The notes beneath the pieces are model-generated. The model saw nothing but the letters and a program-made list of their open reading frames with translations. It did not search any database and was not told the DNA's origin. Shown here one piece after another: positions 1-5,107 of a stretch of DNA of 5,107 nt. This stretch comes from Halomonas sp. GTDB lineage: Bacteria; Pseudomonadota; Gammaproteobacteria; Pseudomonadales; Oleiphilaceae. Numbering within the stretch: the first letter of the stretch is position 1; each line of letters opens with the position of its first letter. The translations under genes and the position numbers were made by a program. The DNA is taken from NCBI GenBank assembly GCA_007135745.1, contig SLIH01000313.1:1-5107 (forward strand), in the 5' to 3' direction.

Positions 1-540
1 CTGCCGGTCAGTGCCGGCAGCATCCGCTTTCAAGGGCAGGACATTACTCGCCTGAAACCCCAGCAACGCGCCCGCCTGGGCATTGGCTACGTGCCCCAGG
101 GGCGGGAGATCTTCCCGCAGCTTACGGTGGAGGAGAATCTCAGGCTGCCTCTCGCCGGGAAACGCTCGAAGGGCATACCCTCGCGCGTGTACGAGCTGTT
201 TCCGGTGCTGAAGGACATGGCGCGGCGCCGTGGCGGGGACCTGTCGGGCGGGCAGCAACAGCAGCTGGCCATTGGCCGGGCGCTGGTACTCAATCCCGAG
301 ATCATGCTGCTGGATGAGCCCACGGAGGGAATTCAGCCCAACATCGTGCGCGAGATCAGCGATGTGATACGACGTCTGAACGAAGAGGAAGGGCTGACCA
401 TTCTACTGGTGGAACAGAAGCTGGCCTTTGCCCGCGCAACCGGCAACCGCTTCAATATTCTCAATAACGGCCGCAACGTAGCGAGCGGGACCATGGAGGA
501 ACTGGGGGACGAGCTGATCCAGGAACACCTGACGGTGTGA
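1..540 (+). CDS. urtE: Urea ABC transporter ATP-binding subunit UrtE, 3' partial
   Basis: This is the C-terminal 179 residues of an ABC ATPase, open from the first base in frame 1 and ending in TGA. It should power uptake of urea (or short amides) through an inner-membrane permease, acting at the cytoplasmic face with UrtD. Visible motifs are the Q-loop in GYVPQGREIFP (Q at visible residue 33), the ABC signature LSGGQQQQ (81-88), Walker B IMLLDEP (101-107) and the segment PTEGIQPNIV, which I associate with UrtE rather than the branched-chain amino acid protein LivF. The H-loop position reads LLVEQK, a Gln instead of His, as is usual in LivF/UrtE proteins. Walker A and roughly the first 50 residues lie left of the window; the family is about 230 residues long. 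An internal ATG at 91 is not the start, because conserved sequence precedes it. The rest of the urt operon is expected to the left. LivF is the main alternative. Confidence 0.88.
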   Translation: MPVSAGSIRFQGQDITRLKPQQRARLGIGYVPQGREIFPQLTVEENLRLPLAGKRSKGIPSRVYELFPVLKDMARRRGGDLSGGQQQQLAIGRALVLNPEIMLLDEPTEGIQPNIVREISDVIRRLNEEEGLTILLVEQKLAFARATGNRFNILNNGRNVASGTMEELGDELIQEHLTV

Positions 541-548
541 GCCGTCAG
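529..548. terminator. Hairpin shared by the urtE and rnhB stop codons, possible bidirectional terminator
   Basis: A perfect 7-base inverted repeat, CTGACGG (529-535) and CCGTCAG (542-548), encloses a 6-base loop TGTGAG. The urtE TGA (538-540) lies in the loop and the rnhB TGA (545-547 on the minus strand) lies in the right arm. The hairpin would form in both transcripts. Neither side has a U-tract after the stem, so it is not a textbook intrinsic terminator. It could weakly stop both convergent messages or protect their 3' ends. Confidence 0.35.
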
Positions 549-1171
549 AAATCAAAGACCGTGCTCTCACCGATCGCGGTCTTCTCCAGCGCCTTGCGCA
601 CGGGGGCGAAGGAGCGGCGGTGGATCGGCGTGGCACCCAGGGTCTCCAGCGCCTGGATGTGGGTTTTGGTCGGATAGCCCTTGTGGCCCGCAAGCCCATA
701 GCCGGGATAGAGCGCATCCAACTCGACCATTTCCTGATCCCGGCTGACCTTGGCCAGGATGCTGGCCGCCGCTATGACGTCAACGCGATCGTCGCCTTTG
801 ACCACCGGCATGGACTCCCAGCCCCAGTCCGGGCAGCGGTGTCCATCCACCAGCACGTACTCGGGAACGGGCTGCAGGCCCTCCACGGCACGCACCATGG
901 CGGCCATGGTGGCATGGTAGATATTCAGTGAATCGATTTCGGACACTTCGGCGCGGGCCACGAACCAGGCAAGGGCACGCTCCCTGATCTGGTGAGCCAA
1001 CGCCTCGCGTCTGCGTTCGCTCAGTTTCTTTGAATCCCGCAAACCTTCCACGGGGCGGGCAGGGTCCAGAATCACCGCCGCAGTCACTACGGGGCCCGCC
1101 AGAGGTCCCCGCCCTACTTCATCGACACCGGCCAGCAGTGGCCCCTGATAGGGAATAAGGGGTGCTTCCAT
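545..1171 (-). CDS. rnhB: Ribonuclease HII
   Basis: This cytoplasmic endonuclease cuts the RNA strand of RNA-DNA hybrids and nicks 5' of single ribonucleotides embedded in DNA, starting ribonucleotide excision repair. At 208 residues it is close to the E. coli length. The N-terminal motif [12 protein letters not shown] carries catalytic D17 and E18 and the GRG loop (20-22) that reads the ribose. D109 (in LVDG) and D127 (in VVKGDD) complete the expected four-acid metal site. Further family blocks are DSKKLSE (46-52), [10 protein letters not shown] (136-145), HKGYPT (163-168) and RRSFAPV (185-191). Its ATG shares one base with the lpxB stop (TGATG), so translation is probably coupled; an AAGG lies just upstream and a GAGG about 10 bases upstream. 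It is the last gene of the lipid A cluster here and converges on urtE. The lpxB-rnhB order is as in E. coli, but dnaE does not follow. Confidence 0.97.
   Translation of the reverse strand: MEAPLIPYQGPLLAGVDEVGRGPLAGPVVTAAVILDPARPVEGLRDSKKLSERRREALAHQIRERALAWFVARAEVSEIDSLNIYHATMAAMVRAVEGLQPVPEYVLVDGHRCPDWGWESMPVVKGDDRVDVIAAASILAKVSRDQEMVELDALYPGYGLAGHKGYPTKTHIQALETLGATPIHRRSFAPVRKALEKTAIGESTVFDF
555..583 (+). terminator. Second inverted repeat inside the 3' end of rnhB, possible transcript end for urtE
   Basis: AAGACCG (555-561) pairs perfectly with CGGTCTT (577-583) across a 15-base loop. The position, 15 bases past the urtE stop, would suit a terminator of the plus-strand transcript, and the right arm ends in TCTT. 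The repeat lies inside conserved rnhB coding sequence and the pyrimidine stretch is short, so chance is a serious alternative. Confidence 0.2.
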
Positions 1172-2409
1172 CAGCCTTCATCCTCGGTGAGATCATCGGG
1201 TAGCGGTTCGCCATTGATAAGGGCCGCAATGGATTCGGCCGCGCGGGCACTGGCATTGCGCCGCAGCGTCCTGTGCATTTCGGTGAAAACCGCCTGCTCG
1301 TTTTCCACGCGACTGTCCGAAGTCAGGCGTTCCAGCAGTGCCTCGCCCAGGGCTTCGGGCGTGGCATCATCCTGAATGAATTCAGGCACAACCGGCTCTG
1401 GCGCCAGAAGATTGGGCAGAGCAATATGGTTGATCTGTACCAACCGCTTCACAATCTGAAAGCTCATGGGCTTGAGGCGGTAGGCAACCACCATGGGACG
1501 CTTCAGCAAAGCGGCCTCCAGGGTGGCCGTGCCTGAGGCCAGCAGGACCGCATCGGCCGCAGCCATCACGTTCCGGGACTGACCATCGATCAGGCACACC
1601 TTCAGATCGCGGAATTCCGGTTGCACAAGGATCTCTTCCATCTGCAGACGACGGGCCCGGCTCGAGCACGGCACAAGAAAAAGCGGCGGCCAGTGGCCTC
1701 GACGCGTGCTTTCAGGGTTCCGACTAACAAGCCATGCCGCCGCCTGCAGAAACAGGGGGGCCAGGAATCCCATTTCGCCTCCCCGGCTGCCCGGGAGGAT
1801 TGCTACAACAGTGGAATCGGCATCGAGGCCCAGAAGCGAACGGGCTCCTGGTTGATCAGTCGTCATCGGAATCTGGTCGGCCATCGGATGGCCAACAAAG
1901 CGAACAGGCACCTGATGATCGCGATAGAACTGCGCCTCGAACGGAAGCAGCGTGAGCATCAGATCGACCGAGCGGGCAATGCCCTTTATCCGCCCTTGCC
2001 GCCATGCCCAGACGGTTGGACTGACATAGTGCGCGGTGGGAATACCCTCGTCACGCACCTGTTTTTCCAGGCCCAGGGTAAAATCCGGGGAATCGATGCC
2101 AATGAGTATCGCTGGCCGGTTGTTCAGGCAGTATTCGCGGATACGGGCGCGGATACGGAACAGCTCCCGCAGGCGCCCAAGCACCTCCACCAGCCCCATG
2201 ACCGAGAGCCGTTCCATGGGCACAATGGATTGCAGGCCCGCTGCAACCATTCGGTCGCCACCGATACCAACAAAACGGGCGTGGGGAAAGTGGTGCCGCA
2301 GGGCGCGGATCAGGTCCGCACCGAGGAGGTCACCGGATACCTCTCCGGCAACCAGGACGATAACCGGACCAGGCGCAGGCGCCATGCCTCGTGAGCTAAT
2401 CCGCTCCAT
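1171..2409 (-). CDS. lpxB: Lipid-A-disaccharide synthase
   Basis: This peripheral inner-membrane glycosyltransferase (GT19, GT-B fold) joins UDP-2,3-diacylglucosamine to lipid X to give the beta-1,6 disaccharide of lipid A. Family blocks appear in order: VAGEVSGD (20-27), [11 protein letters not shown] (71-81), GIDSPDF (104-110) with the conserved aspartates, [10 protein letters not shown] (128-137), FVGHPMAD (171-178), ILPGSRGGE (204-212), [11 protein letters not shown] (289-299) and LPNLLAPE (341-348). At 412 residues it is longer than E. coli LpxB (382). The extra length is about eight N-terminal residues, a short insert near 231-240 and an acidic C-terminal tail. A second ATG (codon 9, at 2385) would place VAGE at the same distance from the N terminus as in E. 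coli, so the start is uncertain. I kept the first ATG because it lies only 4 bases after the lpxA stop. Neither start has a well-spaced Shine-Dalgarno sequence. The stop overlaps the rnhB start by one base. Confidence 0.97.
   Translation of the reverse strand: MERISSRGMAPAPGPVIVLVAGEVSGDLLGADLIRALRHHFPHARFVGIGGDRMVAAGLQSIVPMERLSVMGLVEVLGRLRELFRIRARIREYCLNNRPAILIGIDSPDFTLGLEKQVRDEGIPTAHYVSPTVWAWRQGRIKGIARSVDLMLTLLPFEAQFYRDHQVPVRFVGHPMADQIPMTTDQPGARSLLGLDADSTVVAILPGSRGGEMGFLAPLFLQAAAWLVSRNPESTRRGHWPPLFLVPCSSRARRLQMEEILVQPEFRDLKVCLIDGQSRNVMAAADAVLLASGTATLEAALLKRPMVVAYRLKPMSFQIVKRLVQINHIALPNLLAPEPVVPEFIQDDATPEALGEALLERLTSDSRVENEQAVFTEMHRTLRRNASARAAESIAALINGEPLPDDLTEDEG
2136..2158. repeat. Tandem 12-base repeat within lpxB
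   Basis: The plus strand reads CGCGGATACGGG (2136-2147) followed at once by CGCGGATACGG (2148-2158). On the coding strand the two units give the alternating segment RIRARIRE around LpxB residues 85-92. The frame is kept because the unit is a multiple of three. The helix at this place is also Arg-rich in other LpxB proteins, so it may simply reflect a selected basic helix. Confidence 0.6.
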
Positions 2410-2413
2410 GACG

Positions 2414-3202
2414 TTAGCGTACGATGCCCCGTTCAGCGCGTTTCAGCGAGGCCAGAAAAACCCGGACTTCGTCGCTGTCCGGGAACTCCATTTCCAACTG
2501 CTCAACGGCCTGCTGCAGAGTATTGCCTTCACGATAGACGATCCGGTACGCGCGACGCAGCGTCTGAATCGTGTCCTTACTGAACCCGCGGCGCTTGAGG
2601 CCTTCGACATTGAGCCCGTGGGCGGAGGCCGACTGCCCGCTGGCCATCACATAGGCGGGAATGTCCTTGAGCACGATACTGCCGCCGGCGCTCATGCAAT
2701 GCGCTCCAAGGTGACAGAACTGGTGCACCATAGTGCCGCCACCCAGGATGACATGGTCGTCCACGTCCACGTGGCCGGCCAGTGTGGCGCAATTGGCGAG
2801 AATCACTTCATCACCGATCACGCAGTCATGAGCCACGTGCACATAGGCCATCAACAGGTTTCCCGAGCCAATCCGGGTTTCACCACGATCCTGAACCGTA
2901 CCCCGGTGAATGGTGCAGCTCTCGCGGATGACGTTGTTATCGCCGATGCTCAGGGTCGTCGGTTCGCCCTGGTATTTCTTGTCCTGGCATTCCTCACCCA
3001 CGCTGGAGAATTGAAAGATGCGATTGTTCCGACCAATGCGGGTTGGCCCCTTCACCACCACGTGAGAGAGAATTTCGGTGCCCTCCCCGATCTCGACGTC
3101 CGGACCAACCCAACTCCAGGGGCCGACCCTGACGCCCGCTGCCAGTTTCGCCGAGGGATCGACAATAGCCTGAGGGTGCACTTCGGCTTCTGAAGAAACC
3201 AT
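2414..3202 (-). CDS. lpxA: Acyl-ACP:UDP-N-acetylglucosamine O-acyltransferase
   Basis: This cytoplasmic homotrimeric enzyme makes the first committed step of lipid A: it transfers a 3-hydroxyacyl chain from ACP to the 3-OH of UDP-GlcNAc. The 262 residues equal the E. coli length. Residues 8 to about 190 form hexapeptide repeats of a left-handed beta-helix (for example VGPDVEIGEG, IGSGNLLMAY, IGDEVILANC). The catalytic base is H125 in VHVAHDC, the same number as in E. coli. Other landmarks are IRESCTIHRGT (92-102), GHVDVDDH (143-150), MVHQFCHLGAH (158-168) and GLNVEGLKRRGFS (196-208), followed by an alpha-helical C-terminal domain. Residue 173, the hydrocarbon-ruler position in E. coli, is glycine. 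The ATG shares one base with the fabZ stop and has a good Shine-Dalgarno sequence 7 bases upstream. Confidence 0.98.
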   Translation of the reverse strand: MVSSEAEVHPQAIVDPSAKLAAGVRVGPWSWVGPDVEIGEGTEILSHVVVKGPTRIGRNNRIFQFSSVGEECQDKKYQGEPTTLSIGDNNVIRESCTIHRGTVQDRGETRIGSGNLLMAYVHVAHDCVIGDEVILANCATLAGHVDVDDHVILGGGTMVHQFCHLGAHCMSAGGSIVLKDIPAYVMASGQSASAHGLNVEGLKRRGFSKDTIQTLRRAYRIVYREGNTLQQAVEQLEMEFPDSDEVRVFLASLKRAERGIVR

Positions 3203-3639
3203 CAGACCACTCCCTCTGCCGTCATGATCTCTGCAGCACAGGCCAGCTCCTTACCGACAAGGGCACGGCACTCAAACTTCCAGATGTTGTGCTTGTCGGC
3301 AAGCAGTTTTGATTCAAGACGCAACTGATCACCCGGTACCACCGGACGCTTGAAGCGCACCTTGTTGCAACCGGCGAGGTAGTGGATCAGTCCGTCCGAG
3401 GGTTTGCGGTCATTGGTTACGAAACCCAATATGCCGGAAAGCTGTGCCATTGCCTCAAGAATCAGCACACCCGGCATGATCGGGCGCGGAGGGAAATGCC
3501 CCTGAAAGAACTGTTCGTTGAACGATATGTTCTTTAATCCGACGATGGATTCCCCCTTTTCCACCTCCAATACCCGGTCCACGAGCAGGAACGGATAACG
3601 GTGAGGAAGGTACTCCATGATTTCTTCAATCTGCATCAC
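3202..3639 (-). CDS. fabZ: 3-hydroxyacyl-ACP dehydratase FabZ
   Basis: This cytoplasmic hot-dog-fold enzyme removes water from (3R)-hydroxyacyl-ACP to give trans-2-enoyl-ACP in type II fatty acid elongation. It uses the same 3-hydroxyacyl-ACP that LpxA and LpxD take, which explains its place in the cluster. The sequence shows [13 protein letters not shown] (11-23), the catalytic His in [15 protein letters not shown] (H48) and the catalytic Glu in LILEAMAQ (E62), then [12 protein letters not shown]. At 144-145 residues it is slightly shorter than E. coli FabZ at the N terminus, which is normal for the family. The frame opens with GTG (3637-3639) followed directly by ATG (3634-3636). A GAGG at 3646-3649 is 6 bases from the GTG and 9 from the ATG, so either start is possible, differing by one residue. 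The lack of a FabA-type central block argues against FabA. Confidence 0.97.
   Translation of the reverse strand: MMQIEEIMEYLPHRYPFLLVDRVLEVEKGESIVGLKNISFNEQFFQGHFPPRPIMPGVLILEAMAQLSGILGFVTNDRKPSDGLIHYLAGCNKVRFKRPVVPGDQLRLESKLLADKHNIWKFECRALVGKELACAAEIMTAEGVV
3210..3217 (-). promoter_or_regulatory. Shine-Dalgarno sequence of lpxA
   Basis: On the minus strand this reads AGAGGGAG, 7 bases before the lpxA ATG. It lies within the last codons of fabZ. It supports the ATG at 3202 as the true start and suggests that lpxA can load ribosomes itself as well as through the TGATG overlap with fabZ. Confidence 0.65.
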
Positions 3640-3683
3640 GTGAAGCCTCGGTCGTTAGAACAGCTGGACAGTACAGCGCTGTC
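3640..3683 (-). other. lpxD-fabZ spacer with a palindrome
   Basis: This 44-base gap is the longest between genes in the window. It contains the 10-base palindrome ACAGCGCTGT (3673-3682) and an overlapping inverted repeat, GGACAG (3666-3671) with CTGTCC (3679-3684), whose last base enters the lpxD TAG stop. Nearer fabZ lies GAGG (3646-3649), the likely ribosome binding site. I see no convincing -35/-10 pair and no U-tract, so I do not call a promoter or terminator here. Confidence 0.4.
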
Positions 3684-4709
3684 CTAATCGCTTATTTTCT
3701 TTTCAAGTTGTTTTACGCGCTGAACGAGTTGATCAAGCTGGCGAAAGCGAACAACGCTGCGCCGCCAATCACGATTGGATTCGACGCCGGTTCCCGATGA
3801 ATAGACCCCCGGCTCCTTGAGACTGCGGGTCACCATAGTCATACCGGTCAGGTGCACATGGTCTGCAATCTCCAGATGTCCGCCAACGCCGGAGGCGCCA
3901 CCAAAGACGCAGTGCCTGCCAATTCGGGTACTCCCGGCGATGCCCACCATGGCGGCCATCGCTGTATGTTCACCGATGATGACGTTGTGGGCAATCTGGA
4001 TCATATTGTCCAGCTTGACGCCGTCACCTATGACCGTGTCGTCCAGCGCCCCGCGATCGATCGTGGTGTTGGCGCCTATGTCGACATCATTGCCGACAGT
4101 GACACCGCCGAGCTGAGCAATACGTTCCCAGTGATCACCCGCATGGGCATAACCGAAACCATCGGAGCCGACAACGGCACCGGCGGACACCCTGCAGCGC
4201 TCGCCAATGCGCACGTCGTGATAAATCGTGACGCCCGGAGCGATAAAGGTATCCGCGCCGATTCGACAGCGTGCACCAACGAAGGCATTGGCGCCGAGAT
4301 GCACGCCCGGGCCAATCTCAACATCCGCCTCGACCACGGCACCGGGGCCAATATAGGCGGAATCAGCCACACTGGCCCGCGCTGAGACGCTGGCACCGGG
4401 ATCAACACCTGCATCGGGGCGAGGCTGAGGATCAAACTGGTGGCTGAGACGCGCAAACGCCAGGTACGGATCGTCCAGCACGAGCGCATTGGTGGGGCAC
4501 TTTTCCGCCAGCTCGGGCTTGATCAGGACCGCACTTGCTTCTGTGCCCTGAAGGTGGCGTTCGTAGCTTGGGTTCGCGAGGAAGCTGAGCTCTCCCGGCG
4601 TGGCATTCTGCAATGTTCCCAGCCCGGTAATGAGAGTATTCCCCTCACCCCGGAGCTCGGCGCCCAGCATGGTCGCAATGTCGGAAAGCTTCAGTTGCAT
4701 TTCTTTCAT
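3684..4709 (-). CDS. lpxD: UDP-3-O-(3-hydroxyacyl)glucosamine N-acyltransferase
   Basis: This is the third enzyme of lipid A synthesis; it moves a 3-hydroxyacyl chain from ACP to the free 2-amino group of UDP-3-O-acyl-glucosamine in the cytoplasm. It has 341 residues, the E. coli length. Residues 1 to about 100 form the uridine-binding domain (LSDIATMLGAEL, then GELSFLANPSYERHL at 39-53). Residues about 103-300 are hexapeptide repeats of a left-handed beta-helix. The catalytic H241 sits in QIAHNVIIGEH, and H278 in GGHLEI matches the second conserved His of E. coli. Also present are VVGSDGFGYAH (179-189), TTIDRGALDDT (215-225) and GVYSSG (301-306). The C-terminal tail from about 315 is charged and helical, as in other LpxD trimers. 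The ATG has GGGGAA 5 bases upstream; a second in-frame ATG at codon 4 is less well spaced. The gene ends in TAG. Confidence 0.98.
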   Translation of the reverse strand: MKEMQLKLSDIATMLGAELRGEGNTLITGLGTLQNATPGELSFLANPSYERHLQGTEASAVLIKPELAEKCPTNALVLDDPYLAFARLSHQFDPQPRPDAGVDPGASVSARASVADSAYIGPGAVVEADVEIGPGVHLGANAFVGARCRIGADTFIAPGVTIYHDVRIGERCRVSAGAVVGSDGFGYAHAGDHWERIAQLGGVTVGNDVDIGANTTIDRGALDDTVIGDGVKLDNMIQIAHNVIIGEHTAMAAMVGIAGSTRIGRHCVFGGASGVGGHLEIADHVHLTGMTMVTRSLKEPGVYSSGTGVESNRDWRRSVVRFRQLDQLVQRVKQLEKKISD

Positions 4710-4714
4710 TCACG

Positions 4715-4720
4715 TTCCCC
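4715..4720 (-). promoter_or_regulatory. Probable ribosome binding site of lpxD
   Basis: On the minus strand this reads GGGGAA, 5 bases before the ATG at 4709, in the 23-base gap after skp. Its spacing favours the first ATG over the in-frame ATG three codons later. No promoter is visible in this short gap, so lpxD is probably read from transcripts starting upstream of skp. Confidence 0.45.
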
Positions 4721-4732
4721 GCCGCGACCGGA

Positions 4733-5107
4733 TCATTCATTGGCCTTGCGATTAAGGCGCTCGATCATCTCTTCTGTATAGTCCCGGTCGGGCTTGACGT
4801 AAATGACGGCTTCAGCGGGAATGATCAGGTCAAGATCATGTTCCGTGAGCAGCTCCTCCATGACGGCGTCCACAAGCGGACGCGCCTGCTGCAGGAACTG
4901 TTGCTGCTGCTGACCAACCACCTGTTCAAACTGGGCCCGGCGCTGCTGGAATTCCTGGACCTTACGCTCAAATTCCTGTTCCAGCCCCTGGCGCTCGGCG
5001 TCACTCATCATGGCGCCATCCGTTTCAAGGCGTTGCTGGAGCTCCTGAGCCTCGTCCTGCAAGCCCATGATGGCCCGCTCTTCTTCTTCAAGCTCATCCT
5101 GCAGGAA
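4733..5107 (-). CDS. skp: Periplasmic chaperone Skp/OmpH family, N terminus cut by window edge
   Basis: This should be the trimeric periplasmic holdase that binds unfolded outer-membrane proteins after Sec export and hands them to the BAM complex. The reading frame is open from the right edge to TGA at 4733-4735, giving 124 visible residues; the ATG at 5066-5068 is internal, since acidic coiled-coil sequence (DELEEEE) precedes it. Visible residues 1 to about 88 are charged, Gln/Glu-rich and heptad-like, as expected for the long tentacle helices, including a QQQQQ run at 66-70. The C-terminal part (LDLIIPAEAVIYVKPDRDYTEE, split around 92-113) resembles the strand that closes the small beta-barrel base in OmpH-like proteins. 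The signal peptide and about 45 N-terminal residues would lie outside. Sequence alone is weakly diagnostic for coiled coils; position directly upstream of lpxD supports the call. Confidence 0.88.
   Translation of the reverse strand, partial: FLQDELEEEERAIMGLQDEAQELQQRLETDGAMMSDAERQGLEQEFERKVQEFQQRRAQFEQVVGQQQQQFLQQARPLVDAVMEELLTEHDLDLIIPAEAVIYVKPDRDYTEEMIERLNRKANE

Noticed and set aside
91..540. urtE as a complete 149-residue gene starting at the ATG at 91
   Set aside because: The frame is open back to base 1 and the upstream residues (GSIRFQGQDITRL, RLGIGYVPQ) are typical ABC ATPase sequence, so the gene is cut by the window edge and the ATG is internal.
1621..2394. Plus-strand open frame of 257 codons opposite lpxB
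   Set aside because: It shadows the conserved LpxB frame and shows no family motif or ribosome binding site.
2036..3193. Long plus-strand open frame of 385 codons opposite lpxA and the start of lpxB
   Set aside because: It is antisense to two strongly conserved genes, its translation is low-complexity Arg/Ala/Pro/Ser at the start with no recognisable domain, and GC-rich DNA readily leaves such shadow frames open.
3690..3720. Possible internal promoter before fabZ (TTGAAA on the minus strand in the last codons of lpxD)
   Set aside because: At 16-18 bases downstream there is no acceptable -10 hexamer, so the pair fails.
3852..4385. Plus-strand open frame of 177 codons opposite lpxD
   Set aside because: The hexapeptide repeat region of lpxD produces a periodic antisense translation; there is no independent sign of coding.
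4860..4980. CTG/CAG-rich stretch in skp as a possible microsatellite
   Set aside because: The runs are short and interrupted and encode the Gln-rich coiled coil expected for Skp; nothing suggests slippage beyond that.

Overview
The window looks like chromosomal core DNA from a Gram-negative bacterium, most likely a gammaproteobacterium. The evidence is the gene order skp-lpxD-fabZ-lpxA-lpxB-rnhB, read on the minus strand, which is the classical gammaproteobacterial lipid A / outer-membrane cluster. The proteins are close in length and motif to their E. coli counterparts. The DNA is GC-rich by eye. A finer placement, for example among Chromatiales/Ectothiorhodospiraceae-type lineages, would be a guess.

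Layout from left to right. Bases 1-540 (+) hold the 3' part of urtE, an ATP-binding subunit of a urea-type ABC transporter whose Walker A end lies outside the window. It converges, with a 4-base gap, on rnhB (545-1171, -). Then, all on the minus strand and tightly packed, come lpxB (1171-2409), lpxA (2414-3202), fabZ (3202-3639, or from 3636), lpxD (3684-4709) and the C-terminal part of skp/ompH (4733 to the right edge). Transcription of the cluster runs right to left, so skp is the upstream gene here and rnhB the last. No stretch over 44 bases lies between genes.

How the genes work together. LpxA puts a 3-hydroxyacyl chain on UDP-GlcNAc, LpxD adds the N-linked acyl chain to the deacetylated product, and LpxB condenses two units into the lipid A disaccharide. 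FabZ handles the same 3-hydroxyacyl-ACP pool for phospholipid synthesis, so it competes with LpxA and LpxD. Skp is the periplasmic chaperone for outer-membrane proteins. RNase HII is a housekeeping passenger. Two junctions (fabZ/lpxA and lpxB/rnhB) are one-base TGATG overlaps, which fits translational coupling.

I found no new system, mobile element, CRISPR array or RNA gene. The points most worth a second look are the convergent urtE/rnhB junction, where both stop codons sit inside one perfect hairpin and dnaE is absent from its E. coli-like position, and a few small features of LpxA, LpxB and the lpxD-fabZ spacer.
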